Part shown: piece after piece, positions 1-7,052 of the stretch
How the letters are laid out: each line of letters starts with the position of its first letter
Position numbering within the stretch: the stretch's first letter is position 1
Translations under genes and position numbers: made by a program
NCBI GenBank assembly: GCA_900553035.1
Contig: USCC01000048.1
Span: forward strand, 1 to 15,419
Length of the DNA stretch: 15,419 bases
Source of the DNA: an uncultured Rhodospirillaceae bacterium
GTDB taxonomy: Bacteria; Pseudomonadota; Alphaproteobacteria; CAAGCB01; CAG-977
Reading direction: 5' to 3'
The notes under the pieces: model-generated
The model's input: only the letters and a program-made list of their open reading frames with translations
The model's database searches: none
Told to the model about the DNA's origin: nothing

Positions 1-1137
1 ATCTTCAACCGTGTGGGCATAGATTTCGTTCGCCGGACCAAAGCCGATCGTCGGAATCTTGTGCAGACCCATTGTCGCAATGCCGTTCGTCGAGAACGTC
101 CACTTATCGACTTTCGGGGTCGGGCCGACGGTATCCTTGTAGGCTTCAACCGCCGCGACACAGCCCGGATGATCTTCCGGCAGAACCCATGTCGGATAGT
201 ACTTCTTGAAGTTGGGGACATAGCCCGTATAGGACGGCGTCGTGTACGTCAGGACTTCGACATCGGCATCCTTACCGACTTCAAAACCGGCGCGCTTGAT
301 GGCGTCCTTGACTTCATTGACCGCAATTTCTTCGGTTTCCCCGTCCGTCAGGCGGCGATCCAGATGGATGTAGGCCTGGTCAGGAACGGCGCACAGAGAC
401 GGCGTTTTGCAGTCGATGTAGGAAATCGTGATCGTGCCTTTGCCAAGGAACTTGTCGTCTTTCAGACGGTCGTTCAGCTTTTCGATTTCGTTGGCGATCT
501 TGGCCATCATATAAACGGCGTTTTTACCGCGTTCCGGAGCCGAACCGTGGCAGGACACGCCATGCGTCGTGACGGCGATTTCCATGCGGCCGCGGTGACC
601 GCGGTAGATGTTCAGGTTCGTGGGTTCCGTGATGACGACGACTTCGGGCGCCGGATCCAGAACCTTTTCCTTCATGATGACGTCCCAGCACAGGCCGTCG
701 CAGTCTTCTTCCTGAACCGTACCGGTGACCCACAGCGTGTAGTCGCCTTCCAGTCCCAGATCTTTAATGATCTTGCCGGCATAAACCATCGACGCCATGC
801 CGCCTTCCTGGTCGGAAGCGCCGCGGCCGTGAATGATGCCGTTTTCCAGCTTGCCTTTGTACGGATCGCAGGGCCACAGTTTCGGATCGGCGACGCCGAC
901 GGTATCAATGTGGGCGTCCATGGCGATGACGTGCTTGCCGTGACCGATGCGCCCCAAGACGTTGCCCATCTTGTCGATGCGGACTTCGTCAAAGCCGACC
1001 TTTTCCATTTCCTGTTTGATGCGCTGGATGACTTCCTTTTCCTGGCAGCTTTCGGAAGGAATAGCGACCATGTCGCGCAAGAATTTCGTCATATCGTCGC
1101 GGTACTTTTCAGCAGCCTGCGTGATTTTCGTATCCAT
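1..1137 (-). CDS. ygeY: YgeY family M20 metallohydrolase (3' end outside window)
   Basis: Zinc-dependent hydrolase of the M20 peptidase/deacylase family, YgeY branch ('selenium metabolism-linked hydrolase'), cytoplasmic. 379 codons are visible and the family is about 400 residues, so roughly 25 C-terminal residues lie beyond the left edge. Visible M20 metal and catalytic residues: H76-x-D78 in DAHIDTVG, bridging D109 in GRGASDQEGG, the catalytic pair E143-E144 in QEED, E171 in ITEPTN, and the late histidine in YAHTVED near residue 376. The start ATG at 1137 has AAAGGA about 10 nt upstream. It lies 82 nt downstream of ygeW on the same strand, with a perfect hairpin between them, so it is probably the second gene of a ygeW-ygeY unit. 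In other bacteria these two occur with ssnA in anaerobic purine-degradation clusters. The natural substrate is inferred to be a ring-opening intermediate; the family assignment is firm. Confidence 0.93.
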   Translation of the reverse strand, partial: MDTKITQAAEKYRDDMTKFLRDMVAIPSESCQEKEVIQRIKQEMEKVGFDEVRIDKMGNVLGRIGHGKHVIAMDAHIDTVGVADPKLWPCDPYKGKLENGIIHGRGASDQEGGMASMVYAGKIIKDLGLEGDYTLWVTGTVQEEDCDGLCWDVIMKEKVLDPAPEVVVITEPTNLNIYRGHRGRMEIAVTTHGVSCHGSAPERGKNAVYMMAKIANEIEKLNDRLKDDKFLGKGTITISYIDCKTPSLCAVPDQAYIHLDRRLTDGETEEIAVNEVKDAIKRAGFEVGKDADVEVLTYTTPSYTGYVPNFKKYYPTWVLPEDHPGCVAAVEAYKDTVGPTPKVDKWTFSTNGIATMGLHKIPTIGFGPANEIYAHTVED

Positions 1138-1178
1138 TAGAATTCAGTCCTTTCAGTTTTTTCGATGATATCCGATAA

Positions 1179-1202
1179 GAGCCTCCGGCGTACCGGAGGC
1201 TC
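1179..1202. other. Perfect 10-bp intercistronic hairpin between ygeW and ygeY
   Basis: GAGCCTCCGG, loop CGTA, CCGGAGGCTC form a perfect 10-bp stem with a 4-nt loop. On the minus (transcribed) strand it is followed only by TTATC, not a real U-tract, so it is a weak terminator at best. It may instead stabilise the upstream ygeW mRNA or lower ygeY expression relative to ygeW. Direct observation; role inferred. Confidence 0.7.
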
Positions 1203-1219
1203 AAATATCGTATCGGAAA

Positions 1220-2515
1220 TTAGAATTTGATGCGTGTTTCGCCGCGTTCTTTCATGGCCTTCAGAACGCCGGCGATGTCTTCAAAGCGGCGGTTCATGAT
1301 CATGGAAGCGATGATATAGGGCTTCCAGCCGGCTTCCTTGTACGTGTCAATGCGATAACGGTCGAACACGGACGCGGCGACTTCGCCTTCCTTACAGGAA
1401 ACGCCGGTGATGTCGGCGGGCAGGCAGTGCATGTACAGCGCTTTGCCGCCCTTCGTCAGCTTCATCTTTTCTTCCGTGCATTCCCAGTTCTTGAACTTGG
1501 CGTTGTTGGCCAGGCATTCTTTTTCCAGAGCCTTCAGCCCGTCCATGTCCTTCGCCTTCAGAAGTTCTGTACGGCGGCCCATAACGGCATACGGCGCCCA
1601 GGATTTCGGATAAACGATGTCGGCATCCTTGAACGCTTCTTCCATCGAATTGACGATTTCAAATTTGGATCCGTTGGCTTTTGCCTGCTTTGCCGCAATC
1701 TGTTCGACTTCGGGAATCAGGTTGTAGCCTTCCGGATATGCCAGAGAAACGTCCATACCGAAACGGGTCATCAGACCAATGATGCCCTGCGGGACGGACA
1801 GCGGCTTGCCGTAGGACGGGGAGTAGGCCCACGTCATGGCAATCTTTTTGCCCTTCAGCTTGTCCAGACCGCCGAAGTGTTCCTTCAGCCACGCCAGATC
1901 AGCCATGGCCTGCGTCGGGTGATCGATATCGCACTGCAGGTTAACCATCGCGGGACGGACGGGCAGGACGCCGGCTTTGTAGCCCATGTCCAGAGCTTCG
2001 CCGACTTCGCGCATATAGGCATTGCCCGCGCCCAGATACATGTCGTCGCGGATACCAATGACTTCGGCGCAGAAGGAAATCATGTTGGCGGTTTCCTGAA
2101 CGGTTTCACCATGGGCGATCTGTGATTTGCCTTCGTCCAGATCCTGCATGCCCAAGCCCAGCATGTTGCAGGCGGACGTAAAGGAGAAACGCGTGCGTGT
2201 GGAGTTGTCGCGGAACACCGAAACGGCAATGCCGGTTTCAAAAGCCTTGGAAGAAATGTTCTTTTCACGGAACAGCTTCAGAACTTCGGCGACCAGAAGA
2301 ACGCGCTTCAGTTCGTCTTCGGTCTGTTCCCACGTCAGCAGGAAATCTTTGTTGTGCAGGTTGGATTTCAGGCCGGCGATGTTGTCCATCAGACCTTCAA
2401 AAACCTTGCAGCAGCACCCGGACTTTTTTGTATCACAGGTTTTTGCTTCCGCTTTCGTTGAGCAGGCGGCGTCGGCTTTTTTTCTGCAACAAGCTTTTTT
2501 CTTTGTTTCAGTCAT
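1220..2515 (-). CDS. ygeW: Knotted carbamoyltransferase YgeW with Cys/Lys-rich N-terminal extension
   Basis: Cytoplasmic member of the aspartate/ornithine carbamoyltransferase superfamily, YgeW branch, thought to transfer or phosphorolyse a carbamoyl group on a ureido compound in purine/pyrimidine nitrogen catabolism. The carbamoyl-phosphate loop FRDNSTRTRF (STRT at residues 105-108), the HGET segment near 135-138 and the HCLPADI motif at 363-369 are all present. From about residue 42 onward it closely resembles Escherichia coli YgeW (about 396 aa, from memory). The first ~37 residues are an extra tail rich in Lys and Cys, with Cys at 9, 10, 18, 27 and 34-36. The start ATG at 2515 has AGGAG five nt upstream, which supports the long N-terminus as translated. 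First gene of a unit with ygeY, driven by the promoter at 2594-2623. Product family certain; physiological substrate unproven. Confidence 0.95.
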   Translation of the reverse strand: MTETKKKACCRKKADAACSTKAEAKTCDTKKSGCCCKVFEGLMDNIAGLKSNLHNKDFLLTWEQTEDELKRVLLVAEVLKLFREKNISSKAFETGIAVSVFRDNSTRTRFSFTSACNMLGLGMQDLDEGKSQIAHGETVQETANMISFCAEVIGIRDDMYLGAGNAYMREVGEALDMGYKAGVLPVRPAMVNLQCDIDHPTQAMADLAWLKEHFGGLDKLKGKKIAMTWAYSPSYGKPLSVPQGIIGLMTRFGMDVSLAYPEGYNLIPEVEQIAAKQAKANGSKFEIVNSMEEAFKDADIVYPKSWAPYAVMGRRTELLKAKDMDGLKALEKECLANNAKFKNWECTEEKMKLTKGGKALYMHCLPADITGVSCKEGEVAASVFDRYRIDTYKEAGWKPYIIASMIMNRRFEDIAGVLKAMKERGETRIKF

Positions 2516-2559
2516 TGTAACTCCTACTAAAAAACTAAGGTTGGATAAGGTGTTTTCAT

Positions 2560-2573
2560 AAACGACAACGTTT
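2560..2573. other. Small stem-loop in ygeW 5' leader
   Basis: AAACG, loop ACAA, CGTTT lies within the roughly 70-nt AT-rich leader of ygeW. The five-bp stem could modulate translation or be chance; no known riboswitch is recognised. Confidence 0.3.
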
Positions 2574-2593
2574 AAATTTTTCGTCTAGCGATT

Positions 2594-2623
2594 AGTCTAA
2601 GTGTTCCATATTTTATAAGTCAA
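2594..2623 (-). promoter_or_regulatory. Sigma70-type promoter of ygeW-ygeY
   Basis: Read on the minus strand: -35 TTGACT (2623-2618), 18-bp AT-rich spacer, -10 TAGACT (2599-2594). Transcription would begin near 2587, leaving a leader of about 70 nt. The ssnA promoter has the same spacing and an identical -10, and the two share TTAGACTRATYGCYA across and beyond the -10, which suggests a common regulator or initiation control. Confidence 0.65.
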
Positions 2624-2924
2624 CAGGTTAATATAAAAAAGACGAGAAAATTTTACTTGCAAATCAGAGAATTTTTTGAGACGCGGAAAAGCGTTCTTAT
2701 TTATTCTTTTTTCAGACGCTTCAGTCTTAAAATCCGTATCTCGGGCGGAATATTCCGGAAGGGGTAGTCTTTGAGTGAACGGAGTTTCCGTATCCGTTCC
2801 GACCGGGGCGATTCCTTTCTGAAAAGGCGTCACGTGAAAAACTTCTGAATGTGCCAGGAACGCGTGGATGCCGGGCGCACGGCGGCTTGTCCGTTTTCAG
2901 AAAAGTCCGGCCGAGGCGGGGCAT
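2624..2924. other. Gene-free stretch between ygeW promoter and preTA terminator
   Basis: I see no supported gene here. A possible minus-strand reading frame (2597-2833, 78 codons) runs into the ygeW promoter and has no recognisable family or ribosome binding site. The stretch holds one inverted repeat, GAACGGA (2777-2783) with TCCGTTC (2793-2799) around a 9-nt loop. It is followed by CGACC rather than T residues, so it is not a terminator on the plus strand. Confidence 0.4.
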
Positions 2925-2956
2925 AAGAAAAGCCTCCGTCTGAGGAGGCTTTTCTT
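2925..2956 (-). terminator. Rho-independent terminator after the ssnA-preTA unit
   Basis: AAGAAAAGCCTCC, loop GTCTGA, GGAGGCTTTTCTT: a 13-bp perfect stem including flanking A/T pairs, starting 15 nt after the preTA stop. The A-rich and T-rich arms would act on either strand. It separates the ssnA-preTA unit from ygeW-ygeY. Confidence 0.85.
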
Positions 2957-2970
2957 TTTCCGTATCAAAA

Positions 2971-5472
2971 TCAGACGACGATTTCCGGATGGATTTCGTC
3001 TTTTGTCCGGTCGCGCATTTTCAAGGCTCCCGCAATACAGATTTTTGTGCAGAATGTACATCCAACGCATTTCGTCGGATCAAAGACAGGCCCCTGCGGA
3101 CCCGGCGAAACCGCCATATAACCGCAGTGCGTGCAGTTTCCGCAACGGACGCACAGATCGTAATCGCATTCGGGAATCTGCTTTACGGCCGACAGATCCA
3201 TGAAATCCGTCACCGGATGAGGCTGTGCGATACCAATCAGTTCCCGGACTGATTTCAGTCCGCGTTCCGCCAGAAGGTTTGACAGACCGCTTTCCAGTTC
3301 CCGGATGATGCCGATTCCGTATTTGAAAGCAATCGAGCAGAACTGAACGTTCTTGACGCCCAGCGCCAGGAAGTTAGCCGCTTCCAGATAGCTCTGCGGG
3401 CCGCCGTTGCCGGAGATTTCAATGCCCGTCCGCCCGGCGTTTGCCAGCGTCAGATAGGAAACCGGCAGCACGCCGCGTCCCAGAGAACCGACATTGACGC
3501 CCTGATCCCAGCGGCCTTCGGAACCATCGGTTCGTTTGCGCCACGTCAGGGACGGGAAGGAGTTCGCCAGCGTGATACCCGCTTTTTTATCCGGATATTT
3601 CGCGAACACTTCCTGAATGGCGCGGATGATCGGGATGATTGACGTCACCGCACCGGTCAGTTTGAACATCTTCGGCACGTTCGGGTCGGAAACCTCCATG
3701 ACATAATCAATGATTTTCGCCGTCAGAGCCGCATTCTGCGACACGATATCGCCGTCGGTGCCGTCGCCGCCCTGGGGACAGGACAGCGAGTATTCCACCG
3801 CAATTGATCCGGCGTTTTCCATCTTTTTCGTATTGGCCTGCCATCCGGCACGGTCATGATCGTCGTCGCCTGTGACGGGACCGCCCGTCGAGCCCATGAT
3901 CAGGCGGTCGGGCCATTTCTTCCGGAGCTTTTCAATTTCCCGGCAGACATGGTCAATCGGATGGTCGGACACATTGTCGCAGTTAGCGTAGGTCGAATCC
4001 GAAAATGTGAACATATAGCCGGCCGGGATATGGATATCGGCCGAAGATTTGACGTCAAACGCCGTCTTCATCACGCCGCCGGCCCAGCCCGCTTCCATCG
4101 CCGCATTCATTTGTTCGTAACCGTCGGTGTGCGGTGCTGCGGAAAGCAGAAACGGGTTCCGCAGCTTGAACACATTAAAAAAATCGGTTGTCAGATCCAC
4201 CGGCTTTTTTTCAACGCCTTCAACGACGGTACAGGACTTGGCCTTGTACGTCACAACCTTGCTGACGGGGCAGACGGTTTCCTGGACTTCGCCCGTAATG
4301 GCGGCGTGCAGTTCGTTGGCGGCGTTCTTGCCCGAAGCAACAGCCTCGACAATGGTCGAACCGCCGTGGTTGCAGTCACCCGCATAAACGACCTTTTCCG
4401 CCTCGGTTTTCGGATCCGCCTTGGAACCGACAGCCATGACAATATGGGTAAAGCCCGGGCGCTTGATGGTCGTTTCGGGAATGTCTTCCAGCTTCGTGCC
4501 GTTGAAGCGCGTCTTGCAGGTGTACATCGTATAGGTGTCACCGACTTTTTCAATCTTTTCAACGCGGGTCATGCTGGTAATGTCAATGGCGTTTTCCAGA
4601 AGCCAGGAACGTTCCTCGCTGGTCAGGCGCATGTCGGAAATGCGGCGGCGGACAAACATTTCGACGTTTTCCGCGCCGTTCTGGCGCGCCGTGATTGCAC
4701 AGTCCGTGGCCACCGCGCCGCCGCCCAGAACAGCAACGTTGCCGGCCGTGGCGTATTTTTCGGGTTCGCGCAGATAATCCATGAAGGACACGGTCAGATC
4801 TTCGCCGGGGATGCCCATTTTAGCGCTGTGCGGTTCGCCGACAGCAAAGATCACGCCGTCATATCCGTCTTTCAGAAGGTCAACCGGGTTGGCCACGCGG
4901 TGATTCAGGTTCAGTGTGATATCGCCGAACGTTTTGATAAAGCCCCAGTCCTTTTCAATGACTTCATGGGGCAGGCGGCCTTCGGGAATCAGGTTTGCGG
5001 CGCCGCCGACCTGAGCCGCGCCTTCAAACAGCGTGACACTGTAGCCTTTGCGAGCCAGAACCGCCACGGCCGCCATACCGGCCGGGCCGGCGCCGATGAC
5101 GGCGACGTTCTTGCCGTTCGGCGTGACGGGAGCCGGAGCTTCCATGACGCCCAGCTTGCGGGCTTTTTCCAGAATAGTCGCCTGAACCGCCGGAATTTTG
5201 ATCGGGGCATCGAAGTTTTTACGCGAACAGGCCTTCATACAGAACTGATCCGGACAGGTCAGACCGCATGTCTGCCCCATCGGGTTTGATTTCAGGATCA
5301 TTTCGGCCGAACGGGCGTAGTCCTTGCTGCCGCCGCATTTTGCCGCCATGATGAAATCCGCGGGCGAACAGTTCGCCGGGCAGGCTTTCATACACGGCTT
5401 TTCGGCACAATAAAGACAGCGGTCCAGCTCGCTTTTGAGCTGAGCATCCGTCAGATACAGCTTTTTCTTCAT
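2971..5472 (-). CDS. Fused PreT-PreA type dihydropyrimidine dehydrogenase-like flavoprotein
   Basis: Cytoplasmic iron-sulfur flavoprotein of 833 aa with the domain order of dihydropyrimidine dehydrogenase, matching E. coli PreT (~412) plus PreA (~411) in one chain. Residues below are numbered from the longer TTG reading; subtract 4 for the chosen start. N-terminal Fe-S region with Cys 23, 26, 31, 35, 39, 50, 73, 77, 82, 86; FAD site VAVIGAGPAG near 127; NAD(P)H site VAVLGGGAVA near 250; FMN TIM barrel from ~430; active-site loop LSCPQGG with Cys569; two C-terminal 4Fe-4S motifs (Cys 778/781/784/787 and 806/809/812/816). The ATG at 5472 is chosen over the TTG at 5484 because GGAG (5479-5482) sits 6 nt before that ATG and overlaps the TTG. 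It follows ssnA by 29 nt. The loop after the Cys differs from the CPHG(M) of true pyrimidine dehydrogenases, so the substrate may be another purine or pyrimidine ring. It is not YgfK, whose domain order differs. Confidence 0.88.
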   Translation of the reverse strand: MKKKLYLTDAQLKSELDRCLYCAEKPCMKACPANCSPADFIMAAKCGGSKDYARSAEMILKSNPMGQTCGLTCPDQFCMKACSRKNFDAPIKIPAVQATILEKARKLGVMEAPAPVTPNGKNVAVIGAGPAGMAAVAVLARKGYSVTLFEGAAQVGGAANLIPEGRLPHEVIEKDWGFIKTFGDITLNLNHRVANPVDLLKDGYDGVIFAVGEPHSAKMGIPGEDLTVSFMDYLREPEKYATAGNVAVLGGGAVATDCAITARQNGAENVEMFVRRRISDMRLTSEERSWLLENAIDITSMTRVEKIEKVGDTYTMYTCKTRFNGTKLEDIPETTIKRPGFTHIVMAVGSKADPKTEAEKVVYAGDCNHGGSTIVEAVASGKNAANELHAAITGEVQETVCPVSKVVTYKAKSCTVVEGVEKKPVDLTTDFFNVFKLRNPFLLSAAPHTDGYEQMNAAMEAGWAGGVMKTAFDVKSSADIHIPAGYMFTFSDSTYANCDNVSDHPIDHVCREIEKLRKKWPDRLIMGSTGGPVTGDDDHDRAGWQANTKKMENAGSIAVEYSLSCPQGGDGTDGDIVSQNAALTAKIIDYVMEVSDPNVPKMFKLTGAVTSIIPIIRAIQEVFAKYPDKKAGITLANSFPSLTWRKRTDGSEGRWDQGVNVGSLGRGVLPVSYLTLANAGRTGIEISGNGGPQSYLEAANFLALGVKNVQFCSIAFKYGIGIIRELESGLSNLLAERGLKSVRELIGIAQPHPVTDFMDLSAVKQIPECDYDLCVRCGNCTHCGYMAVSPGPQGPVFDPTKCVGCTFCTKICIAGALKMRDRTKDEIHPEIVV

Positions 5473-5501
5473 AGAGTTCTCCAAATACAGTCGTTAATTT
5501 C

Positions 5502-6833
5502 TCAGAAGCGGTCCCAGAGCTTTTCGGCCAGTTCGCGTGAACGGGCATAGGCACGTTCGGCGTCGATATCCAACCTGAGCTCTTTGTTTTCCATTAAAAC
5601 CCTGCCGTTCACAATGGTCGTGTCGACGGGGACGTTCGCAAAACCGAAAATCAGGTGACCCAACCACGTCCCGGCGTCCAGAGGTGTCGGCGCCAGATAG
5701 TCCAGGATAATCAGATCCGCCGCGCCGCCTTCCTTCAGGGTGCCAAGACCGAATCCGTCCCACAGGCGTTCGGCGATTTTTCCGTTGTTGAACGCGATGG
5801 TTGATGCGATTTCCATAAAGCCGCAGGCCGGATCCTTATGGCCGTATTTCTGGGCCCACAAACCGCACCGGAGCTCTTCGCGCATATTGACCGTCATCGC
5901 GTCCGTCCCCAGGCCGACCAGAATACCCTTGCCGGCCATTTTGATTACGTCCGCGATGCCCACCGTGTTGTTCAGGTTGGACTGCGGGTTGTGGACGACA
6001 ATCGTGTCCGTTTCCGCCAGAAGATCCATTTCATGTTCGTTGATATGGACACAATGCGGGCAGATCGTTTTTCGACCCAGTACGCCCATATCCTTAAAGC
6101 GTTCGACAACGCGTTTGCCGTGTTCTTTTTCACAGGCTTCCTCATCCGCGGCAGCTTCGGCCGTATGGACATGGAATCCCGTATCATGCTTTTTCACGAA
6201 ATCAACGGCTTTTTCGAGCGTTTTGTCCGAAACCGTGAACGAAGCATGCAACCCGTACAGGCCGCGCAACAGGTCATCGTTTTCCTTTTCACAGCGCAGA
6301 ATGAAATTCTCGTTTTCCTCCAATCCTTCCTGAGCGATTTTTTCGCCGTCGCGATCCGAAACTTCATAGCACAGGCAGTTGCGCAGGCCGATTTCCTTTC
6401 CGGCTTTGGCAATCGCGTCAAGAGAACCCGTGATATGGAACGGGCTGGCGTGATGGTCGATCAGGGTTGTCGTGCCGTTGCGCACGGCGTCAATCATCGG
6501 GATGAGGGCGCTGTAATAGGAATCCTCGACGGTCAGCTTCTTGTCCAGACGCCACCACAGGTTTTCCAGAACGCCGCGGAAATCCGACGCGGGTTCCGCC
6601 TTGCCCAGGCCGCGCACCATTGTGGAATAGTAATGCATGTGGGCGTTGATGTATCCCGGCATGACGACCCGTCCGCGGGCATCAATCGTTTTGCCTTTAT
6701 AGTCCGCGAACCCGGTATCGGGAGCGATTTTTTTGATTTTTCCGCCTTCAATCAACACGGCATGGTTATGCAGTACGGGGGCTTCCGGCGTAAACGTCAG
6801 CACAACCGCATTGCGGATAAGGAGAGTATCCAT
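5502..6833 (-). CDS. ssnA: SsnA-type amidohydrolase
   Basis: Cytoplasmic metal-dependent aminohydrolase/deaminase of the amidohydrolase superfamily, SsnA branch, 443 aa against about 442 in E. coli. Metal ligands visible: H65-x-H67 in NAHMHYYS, H221/H223 in HVHTAEA, H260/H263 in CPHCVH, and D311 in GLGTDAMTVN. The chosen start is the ATG at 6833: GAGG (6841-6844) is 7 nt upstream, whereas a TTG one codon earlier has no better support. It is first in a unit with the fused PreT-PreA protein 29 nt downstream, driven by the promoter at 6869-6898. SsnA proteins occur with ygeW, ygeY and related genes in anaerobic purine-utilisation loci and probably deaminate a purine or its ring-opened derivative. 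The exact substrate is not established here; family assignment is firm. Confidence 0.94.
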   Translation of the reverse strand: MDTLLIRNAVVLTFTPEAPVLHNHAVLIEGGKIKKIAPDTGFADYKGKTIDARGRVVMPGYINAHMHYYSTMVRGLGKAEPASDFRGVLENLWWRLDKKLTVEDSYYSALIPMIDAVRNGTTTLIDHHASPFHITGSLDAIAKAGKEIGLRNCLCYEVSDRDGEKIAQEGLEENENFILRCEKENDDLLRGLYGLHASFTVSDKTLEKAVDFVKKHDTGFHVHTAEAAADEEACEKEHGKRVVERFKDMGVLGRKTICPHCVHINEHEMDLLAETDTIVVHNPQSNLNNTVGIADVIKMAGKGILVGLGTDAMTVNMREELRCGLWAQKYGHKDPACGFMEIASTIAFNNGKIAERLWDGFGLGTLKEGGAADLIILDYLAPTPLDAGTWLGHLIFGFANVPVDTTIVNGRVLMENKELRLDIDAERAYARSRELAEKLWDRF

Positions 6834-6868
6834 CAATAAACCTCATTCGAAAAGTTATGTTGGCAATC

Positions 6869-6898
6869 AGTCTAAACGGTTTCCCGGCGAAAAGGCAA
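6869..6898 (-). promoter_or_regulatory. Sigma70-type promoter of ssnA-preTA
   Basis: Read on the minus strand: -35 TTGCCT (6898-6893), 18-bp spacer, -10 TAGACT (6874-6869), leaving a leader of about 30 nt before the ssnA ATG. The -10 and the following GATTGCCA closely match the ygeW promoter (TAGACT then AATCGCTA). Confidence 0.6.
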
Positions 6899-7014
6899 GC
6901 GGGCTTTCCAAAAAATTTTATGATTTACCTGATTTTGAAGATTTTTACGAAAAACGGAAAATATTTTCGAAAATTCTTTTCTGGGGAAAAAGGATACGCT
7001 ACTATAAAGATGTG

Positions 7015-7028
7015 CTCTATATATAGAG
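7015..7028. promoter_or_regulatory. 14-bp perfect palindrome upstream of the first metallopeptidase gene
   Basis: CTCTATATATAGAG is perfectly self-complementary and lies 24 nt before the ATG at 7053. It follows a possible -10 (TACTAT or TATAAA around 7000-7008), so it would sit at or just after the transcription start: a plausible operator or a leader hairpin. No matching copy was noticed upstream of the other paralogs. Confidence 0.45.
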
Positions 7029-7052
7029 TACTGAAACAGCGGAGTAAAAACG

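Noticed and set aside
13..1140. Long plus-strand open frame (375 codons) opposite ygeY, and similar ones opposite preTA (3856-5289) and ssnA (5838-6839)
   Set aside because: These are antisense shadows of well-supported genes in GC-rich DNA; their translations are Arg/Asp/Phe/Val-rich and match no family.
2597..2833. 78-codon minus-strand frame between preTA and ygeW
   Set aside because: No ribosome binding site or family resemblance, and it runs into the ygeW promoter.
5473..5484. TTG start for the PreT-PreA protein four codons upstream
   Set aside because: The GGAG Shine-Dalgarno overlaps that TTG and is correctly spaced only for the ATG at 5472.
1..6833. Selenocysteine use suggested by the 'selenium metabolism-linked' label of YgeY-type clusters
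   Set aside because: No in-frame TGA is read through in any of these four genes; the label reflects genomic association only.
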